Origin: Hyphomicrobiales bacterium
GTDB taxonomy: Bacteria > Pseudomonadota > Alphaproteobacteria > Rhizobiales > Rhizobiaceae
Direction: 5' to 3'
Length of the DNA stretch: 64,000 nucleotides
NCBI GenBank assembly: GCA_900470805.1
Contig: UCCA01000045.1
Location: 52,147 to 116,146 of the forward strand
In this document: positions 42,784 to 51,051 of the stretch, in pieces
Numbering within the stretch: the first letter of the stretch is position 1
Layout of the letters: each line of letters opens with the position of its first letter
The notes under the pieces: model-generated
What the model was told of the DNA's origin: nothing
Seen by the model: the letters and a program-made list of their open reading frames with translations, nothing else
The model's database searches: none
Translations under genes and position numbers: made by a program

Positions 42784-42942
42784 ATGGCGATCAGCTTTGC
42801 ATACCATCTCGGCCAACACGCTGGTGGCTGGGCTTATCGGCTCGGAGACATCTCGTCTGATAGCTTCACATCATGTCAGGCCGCACTTTCAGCAGCCAAG
42901 CCTGCCGCCTCTCGGACTGTAGGCGGACGTCATGATGGATGA
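42784..42942 (+). CDS. Possible 52-aa DUF2188-like remnant
   Basis: This short open frame, beginning MAISFAYHLGQHAGGWAYRL and continuing GDISSDSFTSCQAALSAA, resembles the first half of small rhizobial proteins with the pattern Tyr-His-Val-x-x-x-x-Gly-Gly-Trp-Ala-Tyr ... Phe-x-Thr-x-x-x-Ala. The usual C-terminal part is missing, so it may be a truncated or decaying copy. The ribosome site (GGAG) is immediately next to the ATG, which is poor. Confidence 0.35.
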   Translation: MAISFAYHLGQHAGGWAYRLGDISSDSFTSCQAALSAAKPAASRTVGGRHDG

Positions 42943-43032
42943 CGCGGTCCTCCAAACCCTTGCGTGAGATGGATCAAACCGACCGCCGCACCTCGATCAC
43001 CACTGTAATCCGCGTGACAAGAAGTCGTTCGA

Positions 43033-43278
43033 TCAGGCCTCGATGCGAAGATCGGCGTGGCGGGCGGCGGCAATCAGCGCCATCCGCGCATAGGCCGTTG
43101 ATCGTTTGCCCTCCATCGCAGCGGCGCACGCCTTTAATGCGCGGATGAAGGGCTTTCCAGTCAAGACAGGCCATTTATCGGCGAGTAGCCAAGCGGCTTC
43201 GCGAGTGCTTTTGACAATGTATTTCGCCGATCCGATCGCGATGATCACCGGCCTGTTCCATAGTTTTTCGTCGGTCAT
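43033..43278 (-). CDS. DUF982 family protein, 81 aa
   Basis: This is a small soluble protein: MTDEKLWNRPVIIAIGSAKY, then VKSTREAAWLLADKWPVLTGKPFIRALKACAAAMEGKRS. The Ala-Trp-Leu-Leu-x-x-x-Trp-Pro and Lys-Ala-Cys segments are the DUF982 pattern, a family largely confined to Rhizobiales and often found on plasmids near mobile or accessory genes. The function is unknown. GAGG lies eight bases before the ATG. It sits alone in a gene-poor stretch. Confidence 0.8.
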   Translation of the reverse strand: MTDEKLWNRPVIIAIGSAKYIVKSTREAAWLLADKWPVLTGKPFIRALKACAAAMEGKRSTAYARMALIAAARHADLRIEA

Positions 43279-43936
43279 GCTCTACCTCATCGGCGGCTTA
43301 AACGTCGCGTGTGGGCCTTTGTTCCTTTGCCGATTGCAGATCAGTGAATGGCAATAAAGTTGTCGCTCATATTGTTGCCGCGACAAACTCTGCCGGCGGC
43401 GTTTTGTGGCGAGTTATTCATCGTATGTGGGTGATTTTGAGCGAGTGCCAACGCTCCGTCCTGACGCTTAACAATCAGCTGATTTCGATGATCGCTTATT
43501 CTTTGTCATCGCGACAAGGGCTACGGCGAGTAGGGAGGTCGATCCACTGGCGCGGAAAATGACGAGTTTTGTCGCCTCGCGTCCGCAGCTTCCGCTATTC
43601 CACGTTGATCGCCACGGCGAGCGCTTGCGTCGGTGCAATACGGCGGATCGTCTCGAGCTTGCGCGAATCGAAGAAGTGGTTGCGGGCAGTAATACTCGCG
43701 CGGTGATACAATAGGCGTTTCGCTTCGCGTCGCCGTTATGAGGCCATGTGCGACAGGGATCATCATATTGCGACAGAGGTTGTATAAGGACATTGAAAGA
43801 AAGCTCCAATGCGCCATTTTTTGACGCAATCGGGATGGCGCATGTCGCTTCAATGAAGGCTCAATGCGCTTGTTGGCGGACGCGGTGTCGCCAACGCCCG
43901 GGTTCACGTTGCACCGCGACCAGAGGGAACAAGAAA
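43279..43936. other. Long non-coding stretch upstream of the betaine-type transporter
   Basis: I see no convincing gene in these 658 bases; the open frames have no ribosome sites and no family resemblance. The right part contains two direct repeats of TGCGACAG (43749-43756 and 43769-43776) exactly 20 bases apart. They are followed by TTGTATAAGG, which could be an activator site and a -10 element for the transporter operon at 43937. Similar CGCGACAA words occur near 43380 and 43510. Confidence 0.4.
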
Positions 43937-44938
43937 ATGAAAATGCTTTTGGCTTCCACCGTTCTTGCCGTCGGCCTGCTGGGTCTCGGCGGCGCTGCAT
44001 CAGCTGCCGAATGCGGCGATGTCACGATCGCCAACATGAACTGGCAGTCCGCCGAAGTGGCGGCGAACATCGACAAGCTTATTCTCGAAGCAGGTTTCGG
44101 CTGCAAGGCCGAACTGGTGGTCGGCGACACGGTCCCGACCCTGACCTCGATGGCCGAAAAGGGCCAGCCCGACATCGCGCCCGAAGCCTGGGTGAGCCTG
44201 CAGCCCGAGATCGTCAATCGCGGCCTCGCCGACGGCAAGTTCGTCAAGGCGGCCAAGATCCTCTCCGATGGCGCCATCCAGGGCTGGTGGATTCCGAAGT
44301 ACCTTGCCGACGCGCATCCTGATGTCAAAACGATCCCGGACCTTTTGAAGCACCCCGAGCTCTTCCCGGCTCCCGAAGACAAGAGCAAGGGCGCCGTGTT
44401 CAATGGCCCGCAGGGCTGGGGTGGCACCGTCGTGACAGCGCAACTGTTCAAGGCCTACGGCGGCGAAAAGGCCGGCTTCACGCTCGTCGATACCGGCTCC
44501 GCCGCCGGCCTCGACGGCTCGATCGCCAAGGCCTACGAAGCCAAGCAGCCATGGGTCGGCTACTACTGGGCACCGACGGCGCTTCTCGGCAAGTACGAGA
44601 TGGTGAAGCTCGGCTATGGCGCGGAATACAACGCCGATGAGTGGAAGCGTTGCACCTCGGTTGCAGATTGCGCCGATCCGAAGGAAAACGCCTGGCCGGC
44701 CGACAACGTCGAGACGCTGGTCACCAAAACCTTCGCGGACAGGGCTGGTCCCGAAGTGGTCGGCTACCTCAACAAGCGCGCGTGGACGAACAACACGGTC
44801 AACAAGCTGATTGCCTGGATGTCCGACAATCAGGCCAGCGGCGAGGAGGGTGCCAAGTACTTCCTCAAGAACAATGCGGACCTGTGGACCACATGGGTTT
44901 CGCCTGAGGTCGCTGCCAAGATCAAGGCATCGCTCTAA
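43937..44938 (+). CDS. Glycine/proline betaine-type periplasmic binding protein (ProX/HutX-like)
   Basis: This is a 333-residue OpuAC-family binder. The signal peptide MKMLLASTVLAVGLLGLGGAASA precedes CGDVTIANMNWQSAEVAANIDKLILEAGFGCKAELVVGDTVPTLTSMAEKGQPDIAPEAWV. This is the segment with the first Trp of the aromatic box; a further Trp-rich stretch is IQGWWIPKYL and QPWVGYYWAPTALLG. Such boxes hold quaternary ammonium groups. Rhizobial relatives include HutX (histidine/proline betaine) and ChoX (choline). AGAGGGAAC lies upstream of the ATG. It is the first gene of the binder-permease-ATPase operon. Confidence 0.9.
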   Translation: MKMLLASTVLAVGLLGLGGAASAAECGDVTIANMNWQSAEVAANIDKLILEAGFGCKAELVVGDTVPTLTSMAEKGQPDIAPEAWVSLQPEIVNRGLADGKFVKAAKILSDGAIQGWWIPKYLADAHPDVKTIPDLLKHPELFPAPEDKSKGAVFNGPQGWGGTVVTAQLFKAYGGEKAGFTLVDTGSAAGLDGSIAKAYEAKQPWVGYYWAPTALLGKYEMVKLGYGAEYNADEWKRCTSVADCADPKENAWPADNVETLVTKTFADRAGPEVVGYLNKRAWTNNTVNKLIAWMSDNQASGEEGAKYFLKNNADLWTTWVSPEVAAKIKASL

Positions 44939-44953
44939 AGATCGCATCGACAG

Positions 44954-44977
44954 CGGGTGGCCCCGATGGGCCACCCG
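44954..44977 (+). terminator. Intra-operon hairpin after the betaine binding-protein gene
   Basis: CGGGTGGCCC and GGGCCACCCG form a perfect 10-bp stem with a CGAT loop. There is no T-run. It lies 16 bases after the binder stop and probably protects or partially terminates the mRNA so that the binder is in excess. Confidence 0.55.
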
Positions 44978-45044
44978 TATGCACTCCGGCGCGATGGTCA
45001 AACAATAATCAAGGCCGCCGCCGATTTTGTCTTGGGGAACTGAC

Positions 45045-45932
45045 ATGGATTGGCTCTGGAAATTTCCGTCGATGGACGAGGATCTTTTGCGCGCTCTGAA
45101 AAAGAGCGTGGACGAAGGTTTTCGCGCCTTCACACGTGGCTATGGCGGCAGCATCGAAACGCTGTTCAGCCCGCTGCAAAGCTTTCTGATCTGGGCTGAG
45201 CGCCTGATGACCGGCATGCCCTGGCCTCTGGTCATTGCCATCATCGGCGCCATCGCCTGGCTCGCCACCCGCAGCTGGCGGATCGTCGTCGGCTGTATCG
45301 TGACGTTGCTGCTCATCGGTTATTTCGACATGTGGGAAGACACGATGAAGACCGTGTCGATGATCTTCGTCTGTACCGTCCTGTCGATCGCCGTCGGCCT
45401 TCCGATAGGCATCGCCATGTCGCGCTCCGACCGCATGCAGAGGGTCGTCAATCCGATCCTAGACGTGATGCAGACGATGCCGAGCTTTGTCTATCTTATT
45501 CCCGTCGTCATGTTGCTCGGTATTGGCCGCGTCCCCGGTGTCATCGCCGTCGTGATCTACGCCTTGCCACCGATGATCAGGCTTACCAACCTCGGCATCC
45601 GGATGGTCGATCGCGATGTGTTGGAGGCGGCCGACGCGTTCGGCTCGTCGAGCTGGCAGAAGCTGCGCAATGTCCAGCTGCCGCTCGCCTTGCCGACCAT
45701 CATGGCCGGGATTAACCAGACGATCATGATGGCGCTCGCCATGGTGGTCATCGCCTCGATGATCGGCGTGCAGGGTCTCGGTCAGCCGGTTCTGAAGGCC
45801 ATCGCCAACCAGTATTTCACCCTCGGCGTCTTCAACGGCCTCGCCATCGTCGGTATCGCTATCATCTTCGACCGCATCAGCCAGGCCTATGGTCTGCGCC
45901 TGCAGAAGCACCGGGAGGTTGTCCATGGCTAG
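45045..45932 (+). CDS. Betaine-type ABC transporter permease (ProW/HutW-like)
   Basis: This is a 295-residue inner-membrane permease. After a cytoplasmic N-terminus it has about six helices. The coupling loop is VDRDVLEAADAFGSSSWQKLRNVQLPLALPTIMAGINQTIMMALAMVVIASMIGVQGLGQPV, the ProW signature. PILDVMQTMPSFVYLIPVVMLLG is also diagnostic. GGGGAA precedes the ATG at 45045. It overlaps the ATPase gene by eight bases. Confidence 0.92.
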   Translation: MDWLWKFPSMDEDLLRALKKSVDEGFRAFTRGYGGSIETLFSPLQSFLIWAERLMTGMPWPLVIAIIGAIAWLATRSWRIVVGCIVTLLLIGYFDMWEDTMKTVSMIFVCTVLSIAVGLPIGIAMSRSDRMQRVVNPILDVMQTMPSFVYLIPVVMLLGIGRVPGVIAVVIYALPPMIRLTNLGIRMVDRDVLEAADAFGSSSWQKLRNVQLPLALPTIMAGINQTIMMALAMVVIASMIGVQGLGQPVLKAIANQYFTLGVFNGLAIVGIAIIFDRISQAYGLRLQKHREVVHG

Positions 45933-47013
45933 CCAGTCAATCAAGATCCGCAGCCTCTACAAGATCTTTGGGCCGCGCGGTCGCGAGTTCGTCGAACAGG
46001 TGATGCGCGGCATGTCGAAAACCGAGCTCAACCGCGAGCACGGCCACGTGCTGGGCCTGAAGGACATCAGCATCACCATTCCCGGTGGCGGCATCACCGT
46101 TATCATGGGCCTATCGGGCTCGGGAAAATCGACGCTCATCCGCCATATCAACCGGCTGATCGATCCGACGTCTGGTGAGGTGCTCTACGGCGATGCCGAC
46201 ATCTGTCGGATGGATCAGGAGCAGCTGCGACAGTTCCGCCAGAAGAAGACCGCCATGGTCTTCCAGAAGTTCGGCCTTCTGCCACACCGCAACGTGCTGC
46301 AGAACGCCGTCTACGGTCTGGAGATCCAGGGGGTGTCGAAGGGCGAGCGCGAGGAACGGGCGCAGCACTGGATCAAGCGCGTCGGTCTCGACGGCTTTTC
46401 GGAGCATTATCCGAACCAGTTGTCCGGCGGCATGCAGCAGCGTGTCGGGCTTGCGCGTGCTCTGACCAACGACGCCGAGATCCTGTTGATGGACGAAGCC
46501 TATTCGGCGCTCGATCCGCTGATCCGCGTCGACATGCAGGCGGTTCTGCTCGACCTGCAGCAGGAGCTGAAGAAGACCGTGGTCTTTATCACCCACGATC
46601 TCGACGAGGCGTTGCGGCTCGGCGACCGTATCGCCATCCTTCGGGATGGGGAGGTGATCCAACAGGGCACGCCAGCCGATATCGTCCTGAAGCCGGCGGA
46701 CGACTACATCGCTGCCTTCGTCAAGGAGGTGAACCGGGCAAGGGTGATCCAGGTGGAGGCTATCATGGGGCCGCCATCAGCATCGTTGGCCAGGCTGACG
46801 GTTCGCATTCCTGCCAGCACCACGGTGGAAGCCTGTTTGCGGGAGATGTCGTTTGCCAATGCCGCTACGGCTACCGTGATCGCCACGGACGGGCACGAGA
46901 TCGGCAGCGTCAGCATGGACACGCTGATCAGCTGCCTGGTCGGCGACGAAGCCGCAGCGCGGGAGCTGCCATCATCCGCGCCGGCTGCAGCCTTGCTGTC
47001 GGCCATGGAGTGA
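45925..47013 (+). CDS. Betaine-type ABC transporter ATP-binding protein (ProV/HutV-like)
   Basis: This is a 362-residue ATPase. The N-terminal KIRSLYKIFGPRG...GHVLGLKDISITIPGGGITVIMG is typical of ProV. It has Walker A GLSGSGKST, signature LSGGMQQRVGLARAL, Walker B ILLMDEAYSALDPL (DEAYSALD is the ProV form) and switch FITHDLDEAL. The C-terminal 80 residues are a degenerate CBS-like region (LTVRIPASTTVEACLREMSFANAATATVIATDGHEIGSV), where osmotic sensing takes place in relatives. The start overlaps the permease end. Confidence 0.92.
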   Translation: MASQSIKIRSLYKIFGPRGREFVEQVMRGMSKTELNREHGHVLGLKDISITIPGGGITVIMGLSGSGKSTLIRHINRLIDPTSGEVLYGDADICRMDQEQLRQFRQKKTAMVFQKFGLLPHRNVLQNAVYGLEIQGVSKGEREERAQHWIKRVGLDGFSEHYPNQLSGGMQQRVGLARALTNDAEILLMDEAYSALDPLIRVDMQAVLLDLQQELKKTVVFITHDLDEALRLGDRIAILRDGEVIQQGTPADIVLKPADDYIAAFVKEVNRARVIQVEAIMGPPSASLARLTVRIPASTTVEACLREMSFANAATATVIATDGHEIGSVSMDTLISCLVGDEAAARELPSSAPAAALLSAME

Positions 47014-47098
47014 CCTCTTAGACTGACTGACATAGCCCAATAATGAAAAACCCGACTGAGCGAGTTCCGGCGGTTTTTTCGATTTTGTCTTGGGCAGC

Positions 47099-48268
47099 TT
47101 ACAGCTGCGCGGTGTGTTCTTGCGTGAACTGTGCGAACGCCGCCGCTGGAAGCGGTCCCGCAGTCATCAGCGTGAAGTCGAAGGCTGCCCGCAAGTCGGG
47201 ACCGAGCACGTATTGTCTGTGCACCCGCAGGAAATCGCGTCTGATTTTGCGGTAATGTTCCCTGGTGAGCATGTGTCGCATGCGGATGGTCGCGATTGCC
47301 GCCTGCGGCGCGTTGGGATGGCCTGCGAGCGCGACGACGCGCGACTTGTAGAAGTGGATCACGTCGGTCAGACAGTGGATCTCGAGGAAAAAGACATTCT
47401 TCGCCTTGGCGATGACGCCCACGCGGGCACGCAGCTGGGTTGCCTGCCGTAGCAAAGCACATTGCAGAATGGCGCCGCCAAGCGTCACGAACACCACGCG
47501 CTTGCCGTCCAGAACGCCGGGCTCCTCCTCGATCAGCATGCCGATCACATGGGCGGCGACGCTCGATCCCATGCTGTGAGACGTGATCAGATACTCGTCA
47601 GCCTCTTCGAGCAGGGCTTCGCGAACGCTGTTCTTGCAGCGTTCGAGCCACTGCAGAACGAACGGGTCTTCCATTTTGGCCAACGCCACGGCCAGTTCCC
47701 AATCGGCGAAAAGATGCAGGGTGTGCAGCCTTCGCGAAAAGGGCAGGAAAACCGAGGAGAAGAACAGGGCCGCCAGCACCGTGCTCCAGAGCAGGTGCCA
47801 GCGCTGGAAGCCGAGCAGGTCGGGAGACGCCGCGATCAGAAGGCTGAGCGCGATTGCCAGTGCCACGAACAGGAACGGGAAGACGAAGAAGAGGCCAAAG
47901 CGCCAGGCGTGCCTGAAATAGCCGAACAGGCCACCCTGAGACACAACGCTAGCTGCTGCGCCGTAGCCGGCGGTCAGCCTTCGGATCAGACCCTTGTCTG
48001 TGTAGTGGTGAACAAGCTCATTGTGATCGTAGATGAACACGCGGCCGGATGTGCGGGCAGCGGTGGCGGTCCAATCCGTATCGAAAAAAGCACCAGCATC
48101 GCCTCCGCGCAATCCGCCGACGTTGATATTCACATCCCAGACCTTGGCGCTCTGGTTCGCGGACCTGACGTAACGGGCGTGGTGCGCTTTCGGATCGAGA
48201 GGTTCGAAGCCGGGGAAGTGTAAAACGACGCGTCTTTCCACGGAATTGGCTGCAGTCTGTTGATTCAC
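47099..48268 (-). CDS. Membrane-anchored alpha/beta-hydrolase-like protein
   Basis: This is a protein of about 389 residues that I cannot place in a named family. Two strong helices lie near the middle (YFRHAWRFGLFFVFPFLFVALAIALSLLIAA and LLWSTVLAALFFSSVFLPF). After them comes DEYLITSHSMGSSVAAHVIGML, a Ser-x-Ser-x-Gly nucleophile elbow like those of membrane lipases, then KRVVFVTLGGAILQCALL. N-terminal VVLHFPGFEPLDPKAHHARY also fits an alpha/beta-hydrolase first strand. The GTG at 48268 has AAGG about 10 bases upstream; a TTG at 48313 is an alternative. It is monocistronic; the substrate is unknown. Confidence 0.7.
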   Translation of the reverse strand: MNQQTAANSVERRVVLHFPGFEPLDPKAHHARYVRSANQSAKVWDVNINVGGLRGGDAGAFFDTDWTATAARTSGRVFIYDHNELVHHYTDKGLIRRLTAGYGAAASVVSQGGLFGYFRHAWRFGLFFVFPFLFVALAIALSLLIAASPDLLGFQRWHLLWSTVLAALFFSSVFLPFSRRLHTLHLFADWELAVALAKMEDPFVLQWLERCKNSVREALLEEADEYLITSHSMGSSVAAHVIGMLIEEEPGVLDGKRVVFVTLGGAILQCALLRQATQLRARVGVIAKAKNVFFLEIHCLTDVIHFYKSRVVALAGHPNAPQAAIATIRMRHMLTREHYRKIRRDFLRVHRQYVLGPDLRAAFDFTLMTAGPLPAAAFAQFTQEHTAQL

Positions 48269-48596
48269 GGGTCGTGGGCCTTGACGGGGAGAGGGAATGA
48301 GGATGGCCGGCAAACGGTTGGTCTGACCTGGTTCATACGGGACGGGAAGGGCGACAGACCACCGGCATCAACCAAGGCTCCCTGCCATCCCAGGCGCGCC
48401 GCAAGTCCGGGCGGCATCATGGGAAATAGTAGAAAACCCTTAAGAATTGAGAGGTCTAATTCCGTCGCTCATTTATGAGCCGACTATGTTTAGAGCAAGA
48501 CCTGACCCGAATGTTTTTGGCCAATGCAGCGGTTCGAAGGGGCCAGTTTCACGACCCTGTCTGCCTCGCGGCCATTTCGCTTGCTATTCCGACCCC

Positions 48597-49925
48597 TCAG
48601 TCATGCGAGGCAGCGAGCGCAATCGCATCCGCCACTTCGATGCAACGATCGGAAAGAATCGCGGTTGCGACGCGAAGGAAGCTGCCGGGCAACAACGAAA
48701 ATTTGGTGCCGGGATGGACGGCGATGCCCCGGGCGGCGAGTGTTACCATCGCAAAGGGCTCCGACGAGACGGGTACCCAGGCGCAGAGGCCATTGCCATG
48801 CGCCGCATCGATGTTCCGCTCCCGCAGCGCCTCGACGAGGTTGCCGCGGCGCTCAGAATAGATTTCCCTCGCCCTGAACACCGTGTCCTGAGTTGCTGGA
48901 TCGCGGATCAGCCATGCGCCCGCCGCCTGGAGGATGCGGCTTGTCCAGCCGGCACTGAAGCTGCGATAGGACTGGATCTGGTCGACGATCGCCTTTGAAC
49001 TTGAGAGGACGGCCAGTCGAAGATCCGGCCCGTGTGTTTTCGAAAAGGAGAGAATGTGGATGACGCGATCGGGAAAAAGCTGGCCGAGCGACTGGCGTGG
49101 CGCGGTCGAAATGTCTCCCACACCGTCATCCTCAACGATCAACGTATCGGTATCGCGCAGCACGTCGGCAAGTCGCGCCATCCGCTCGGCGCTGACGCCT
49201 TGGCCGGTGACCGAGTGCACGCGTGGCTGGAAGATGAAGGCGACCGGTCGCTGCTTCATCGCCGCTTCAAGAGACGACGGCAGGGGGCCGTGCTGGTCGC
49301 ACTCGATCGGCAGGATCCTCGCGCCGCGATCCTCGAGGATGTCCAGCAGGCGCATGGCCGTTGGGTTCTCGATCGCGACCGATGCGCCCGGCATCACCAG
49401 CGCGTTCATCAGCGTGTAGACAGCGTTGTAGCCACCGTTCGTCGCCAGAAATGCCTCCGGTTCGTATGGCCAGCCGTCACGCACCGCAATCTCCAGCTCC
49501 GGTAGAATGCGACTGCGCTCGTAGCTGTTGAGATTATCGGCCGATGCGCCGTATACCATCGCCTCAGCAAGCTTCGGCAGCAATGTCACGTCGGGCACTG
49601 CGGCGGTGAGGTTGAGCACACCTTCGCCATAATGGCCGGCGCTGGCCAGGCGCTCGGGCTTTGCAACGAACCGGTCGCCGCTGACCCACGTGCCGTTTCG
49701 ACCGCGTCCACTGATGATCTTCTGCCGTCGGAGCTCGCTCCAGGCCTCGGAGATGGTTGCGGGGCTGATGCCCAGCGCGAAGGCAAGATCGCGAATGGGT
49801 GGTAGTTTGGTGCCGACGGGCAGTGCGCCGGCGCGGATCAACGCACTGGTTTCAATCGCGATTCCCCGGATTGTGCGATCGGCTATTTTTTCAGCAAACC
49901 AAATTGCATCGCGTGTTTCGCTCAT
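48597..49925 (-). CDS. MocR-type regulator (GntR HTH fused to aminotransferase-like domain)
   Basis: This is a 442-residue PLP-dependent regulator. The winged helix at 15-85 reads ALIRAGALPVGTKLPPIRDLAFALGISPATISEAWSELRRQKIISGRGRNGTWV. The fold-type I aminotransferase domain follows, with candidate PLP lysine Lys296 in ILSFSKTHGPDLRLA and Asp in LIVEDDGVGDI. The Tyr often present after that Asp is Gly here. MocR proteins such as GabR and EnuR sense an amino compound through PLP. It diverges from the transport/M20 operon, and repeated AACATT words lie between them. Confidence 0.9.
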   Translation of the reverse strand: MSETRDAIWFAEKIADRTIRGIAIETSALIRAGALPVGTKLPPIRDLAFALGISPATISEAWSELRRQKIISGRGRNGTWVSGDRFVAKPERLASAGHYGEGVLNLTAAVPDVTLLPKLAEAMVYGASADNLNSYERSRILPELEIAVRDGWPYEPEAFLATNGGYNAVYTLMNALVMPGASVAIENPTAMRLLDILEDRGARILPIECDQHGPLPSSLEAAMKQRPVAFIFQPRVHSVTGQGVSAERMARLADVLRDTDTLIVEDDGVGDISTAPRQSLGQLFPDRVIHILSFSKTHGPDLRLAVLSSSKAIVDQIQSYRSFSAGWTSRILQAAGAWLIRDPATQDTVFRAREIYSERRGNLVEALRERNIDAAHGNGLCAWVPVSSEPFAMVTLAARGIAVHPGTKFSLLPGSFLRVATAILSDRCIEVADAIALAASHD

Positions 49926-49941
49926 TTTTCCGCCAATATTT

Positions 49942-49991
49942 AATGTTCAATAACGAAATAACATTTGATCAGGTTGATTTGAACATTTATC
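49942..49991. promoter_or_regulatory. Inverted and direct AACATT repeats, candidate MocR operator
   Basis: AATGTTCAA (49942-49950) and TTGAACATT (49979-49987) form a perfect 9-bp inverted pair. AACATTTGATC (49960-49970) and AACATTTATC (49982-49991) form a direct pair 22 bases apart. MocR proteins such as GabR bind two direct repeats spaced by whole helical turns, so this arrangement between mocR and its divergent operon is a strong candidate site. Confidence 0.55.
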
Positions 49992-50021
49992 TCTCGCTCA
50001 GACAAGAACTATTGCGAGTGA

Positions 50022-51017
50022 ATGCTGATGCCGATTACCCTTCGTCTTGCCCTCCGGGACTGGGATTACATGACGCCTCTTATCCTCGGCGATGTTTCGT
50101 CGCCGAAGCTCGACATCAAGGTTGAGCGCGTCGGAACGCTTGTCTCGCATGTCGGCAAGAGCGATACCTGCGATGCGGCCGAGATGTCCTTCAGCCGCTA
50201 CACGCAGCTGCGCGCCGATGGCGACAATAGCGTTGTCGGTATTCCGAATTTCATCATGCGCGGCTTCCGTCATCGTTGCGTCGTGACCATGAAGGACAGC
50301 CCGATCACGGCCTTGTCGCAGCTCGCCGGCAAGCGCATCGGCGTAACCGGCTGGCGCGATTCCGGAAATACCTGGACGCGTGCCGCCGTCAGACGCGAAG
50401 GCGTCAATGTCGATGATGCCATGTGGTACGCCGGTCGCCTGACCGAAGCGCATCCGATCACCGATCGCCTCGATGGCTTCGGTCGTCCCGGCCGGATCGA
50501 AGCGGCGCCCGGCGAGCGACCGATGGTCGACTTGCTGAAGGAAGGCGAGCTGGACGCCATCTTCACGCCGTTCATGCCCGACGGTTACTTCGCGAATGGT
50601 TCACCGTTCCGCCAGGTTGTTTCCGATTTCCGAGGCGCCGAGCGTCGATATTTCGAGGAAGTTGGCTATGTACCCGGCATGCACCTCATCGGCATCAAGG
50701 CGGAGATCGTTGCGGAAAATCCATGGATCATCGCCGAGATCAGCAAGGTGATCGACGAATCCCAGCGCGTATGGCTGAGCAAGCGCCGCAAATATGCGGA
50801 TACCACGCCATGGATGTTCGACGAACTCCTGAAGTCGTCGCTTGAGTTGCCCGAGGGATGGGATGCAAGCGGTTTTGCCGCCAACCGCAAGATGATCGAC
50901 GACTTCGCCGGTGAATTGCACGCCCAGGGCATCATGCAGCGCCACATGACGCCGGAAGAGCTCTTTGAATTCGACACCGACGGAAACCGCATCGCTACAG
51001 CATCCGTAAACAACTGA
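50022..51017 (+). CDS. NMT1/THI5-like or dihydroxyphthalate decarboxylase-like protein without signal peptide
   Basis: This is a 331-residue protein with a periplasmic-binding-protein type II fold but no export signal. ITLRLALRDWDYMTPLILGDV, CDAAEMSFSRYTQLRADGDNSVVGIPNFIMRGFRHRCVV and LAGKRIGVTGWRDSGNTWTRAAVRREGV resemble the 4,5-dihydroxyphthalate decarboxylase/NMT1 group. Members either bind ligands or act as cytoplasmic enzymes. It is the first gene of the operon with a family 3 transporter and an M20 hydrolase. A decarboxylase or cytoplasmic ligand-handling role is possible. An ATG at 50028 is an equally good start. Confidence 0.75.
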   Translation: MLMPITLRLALRDWDYMTPLILGDVSSPKLDIKVERVGTLVSHVGKSDTCDAAEMSFSRYTQLRADGDNSVVGIPNFIMRGFRHRCVVTMKDSPITALSQLAGKRIGVTGWRDSGNTWTRAAVRREGVNVDDAMWYAGRLTEAHPITDRLDGFGRPGRIEAAPGERPMVDLLKEGELDAIFTPFMPDGYFANGSPFRQVVSDFRGAERRYFEEVGYVPGMHLIGIKAEIVAENPWIIAEISKVIDESQRVWLSKRRKYADTTPWMFDELLKSSLELPEGWDASGFAANRKMIDDFAGELHAQGIMQRHMTPEELFEFDTDGNRIATASVNN

Positions 51018-51051
51018 GATCGTGACTTCGCAATATAAAAGGGGAATACCT

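Noticed and set aside
43468..43809. Minus-strand frame of 113 codons in the stretch before the betaine transporter
   Set aside because: No ribosome site, no family resemblance and Ser/Arg-rich composition; treated as non-coding.
44000..45133. Open frame of 377 codons antisense to the betaine binding protein
   Set aside because: It spans the end of a recognised gene, a hairpin and the start of the permease gene, with no ribosome site and no motifs.
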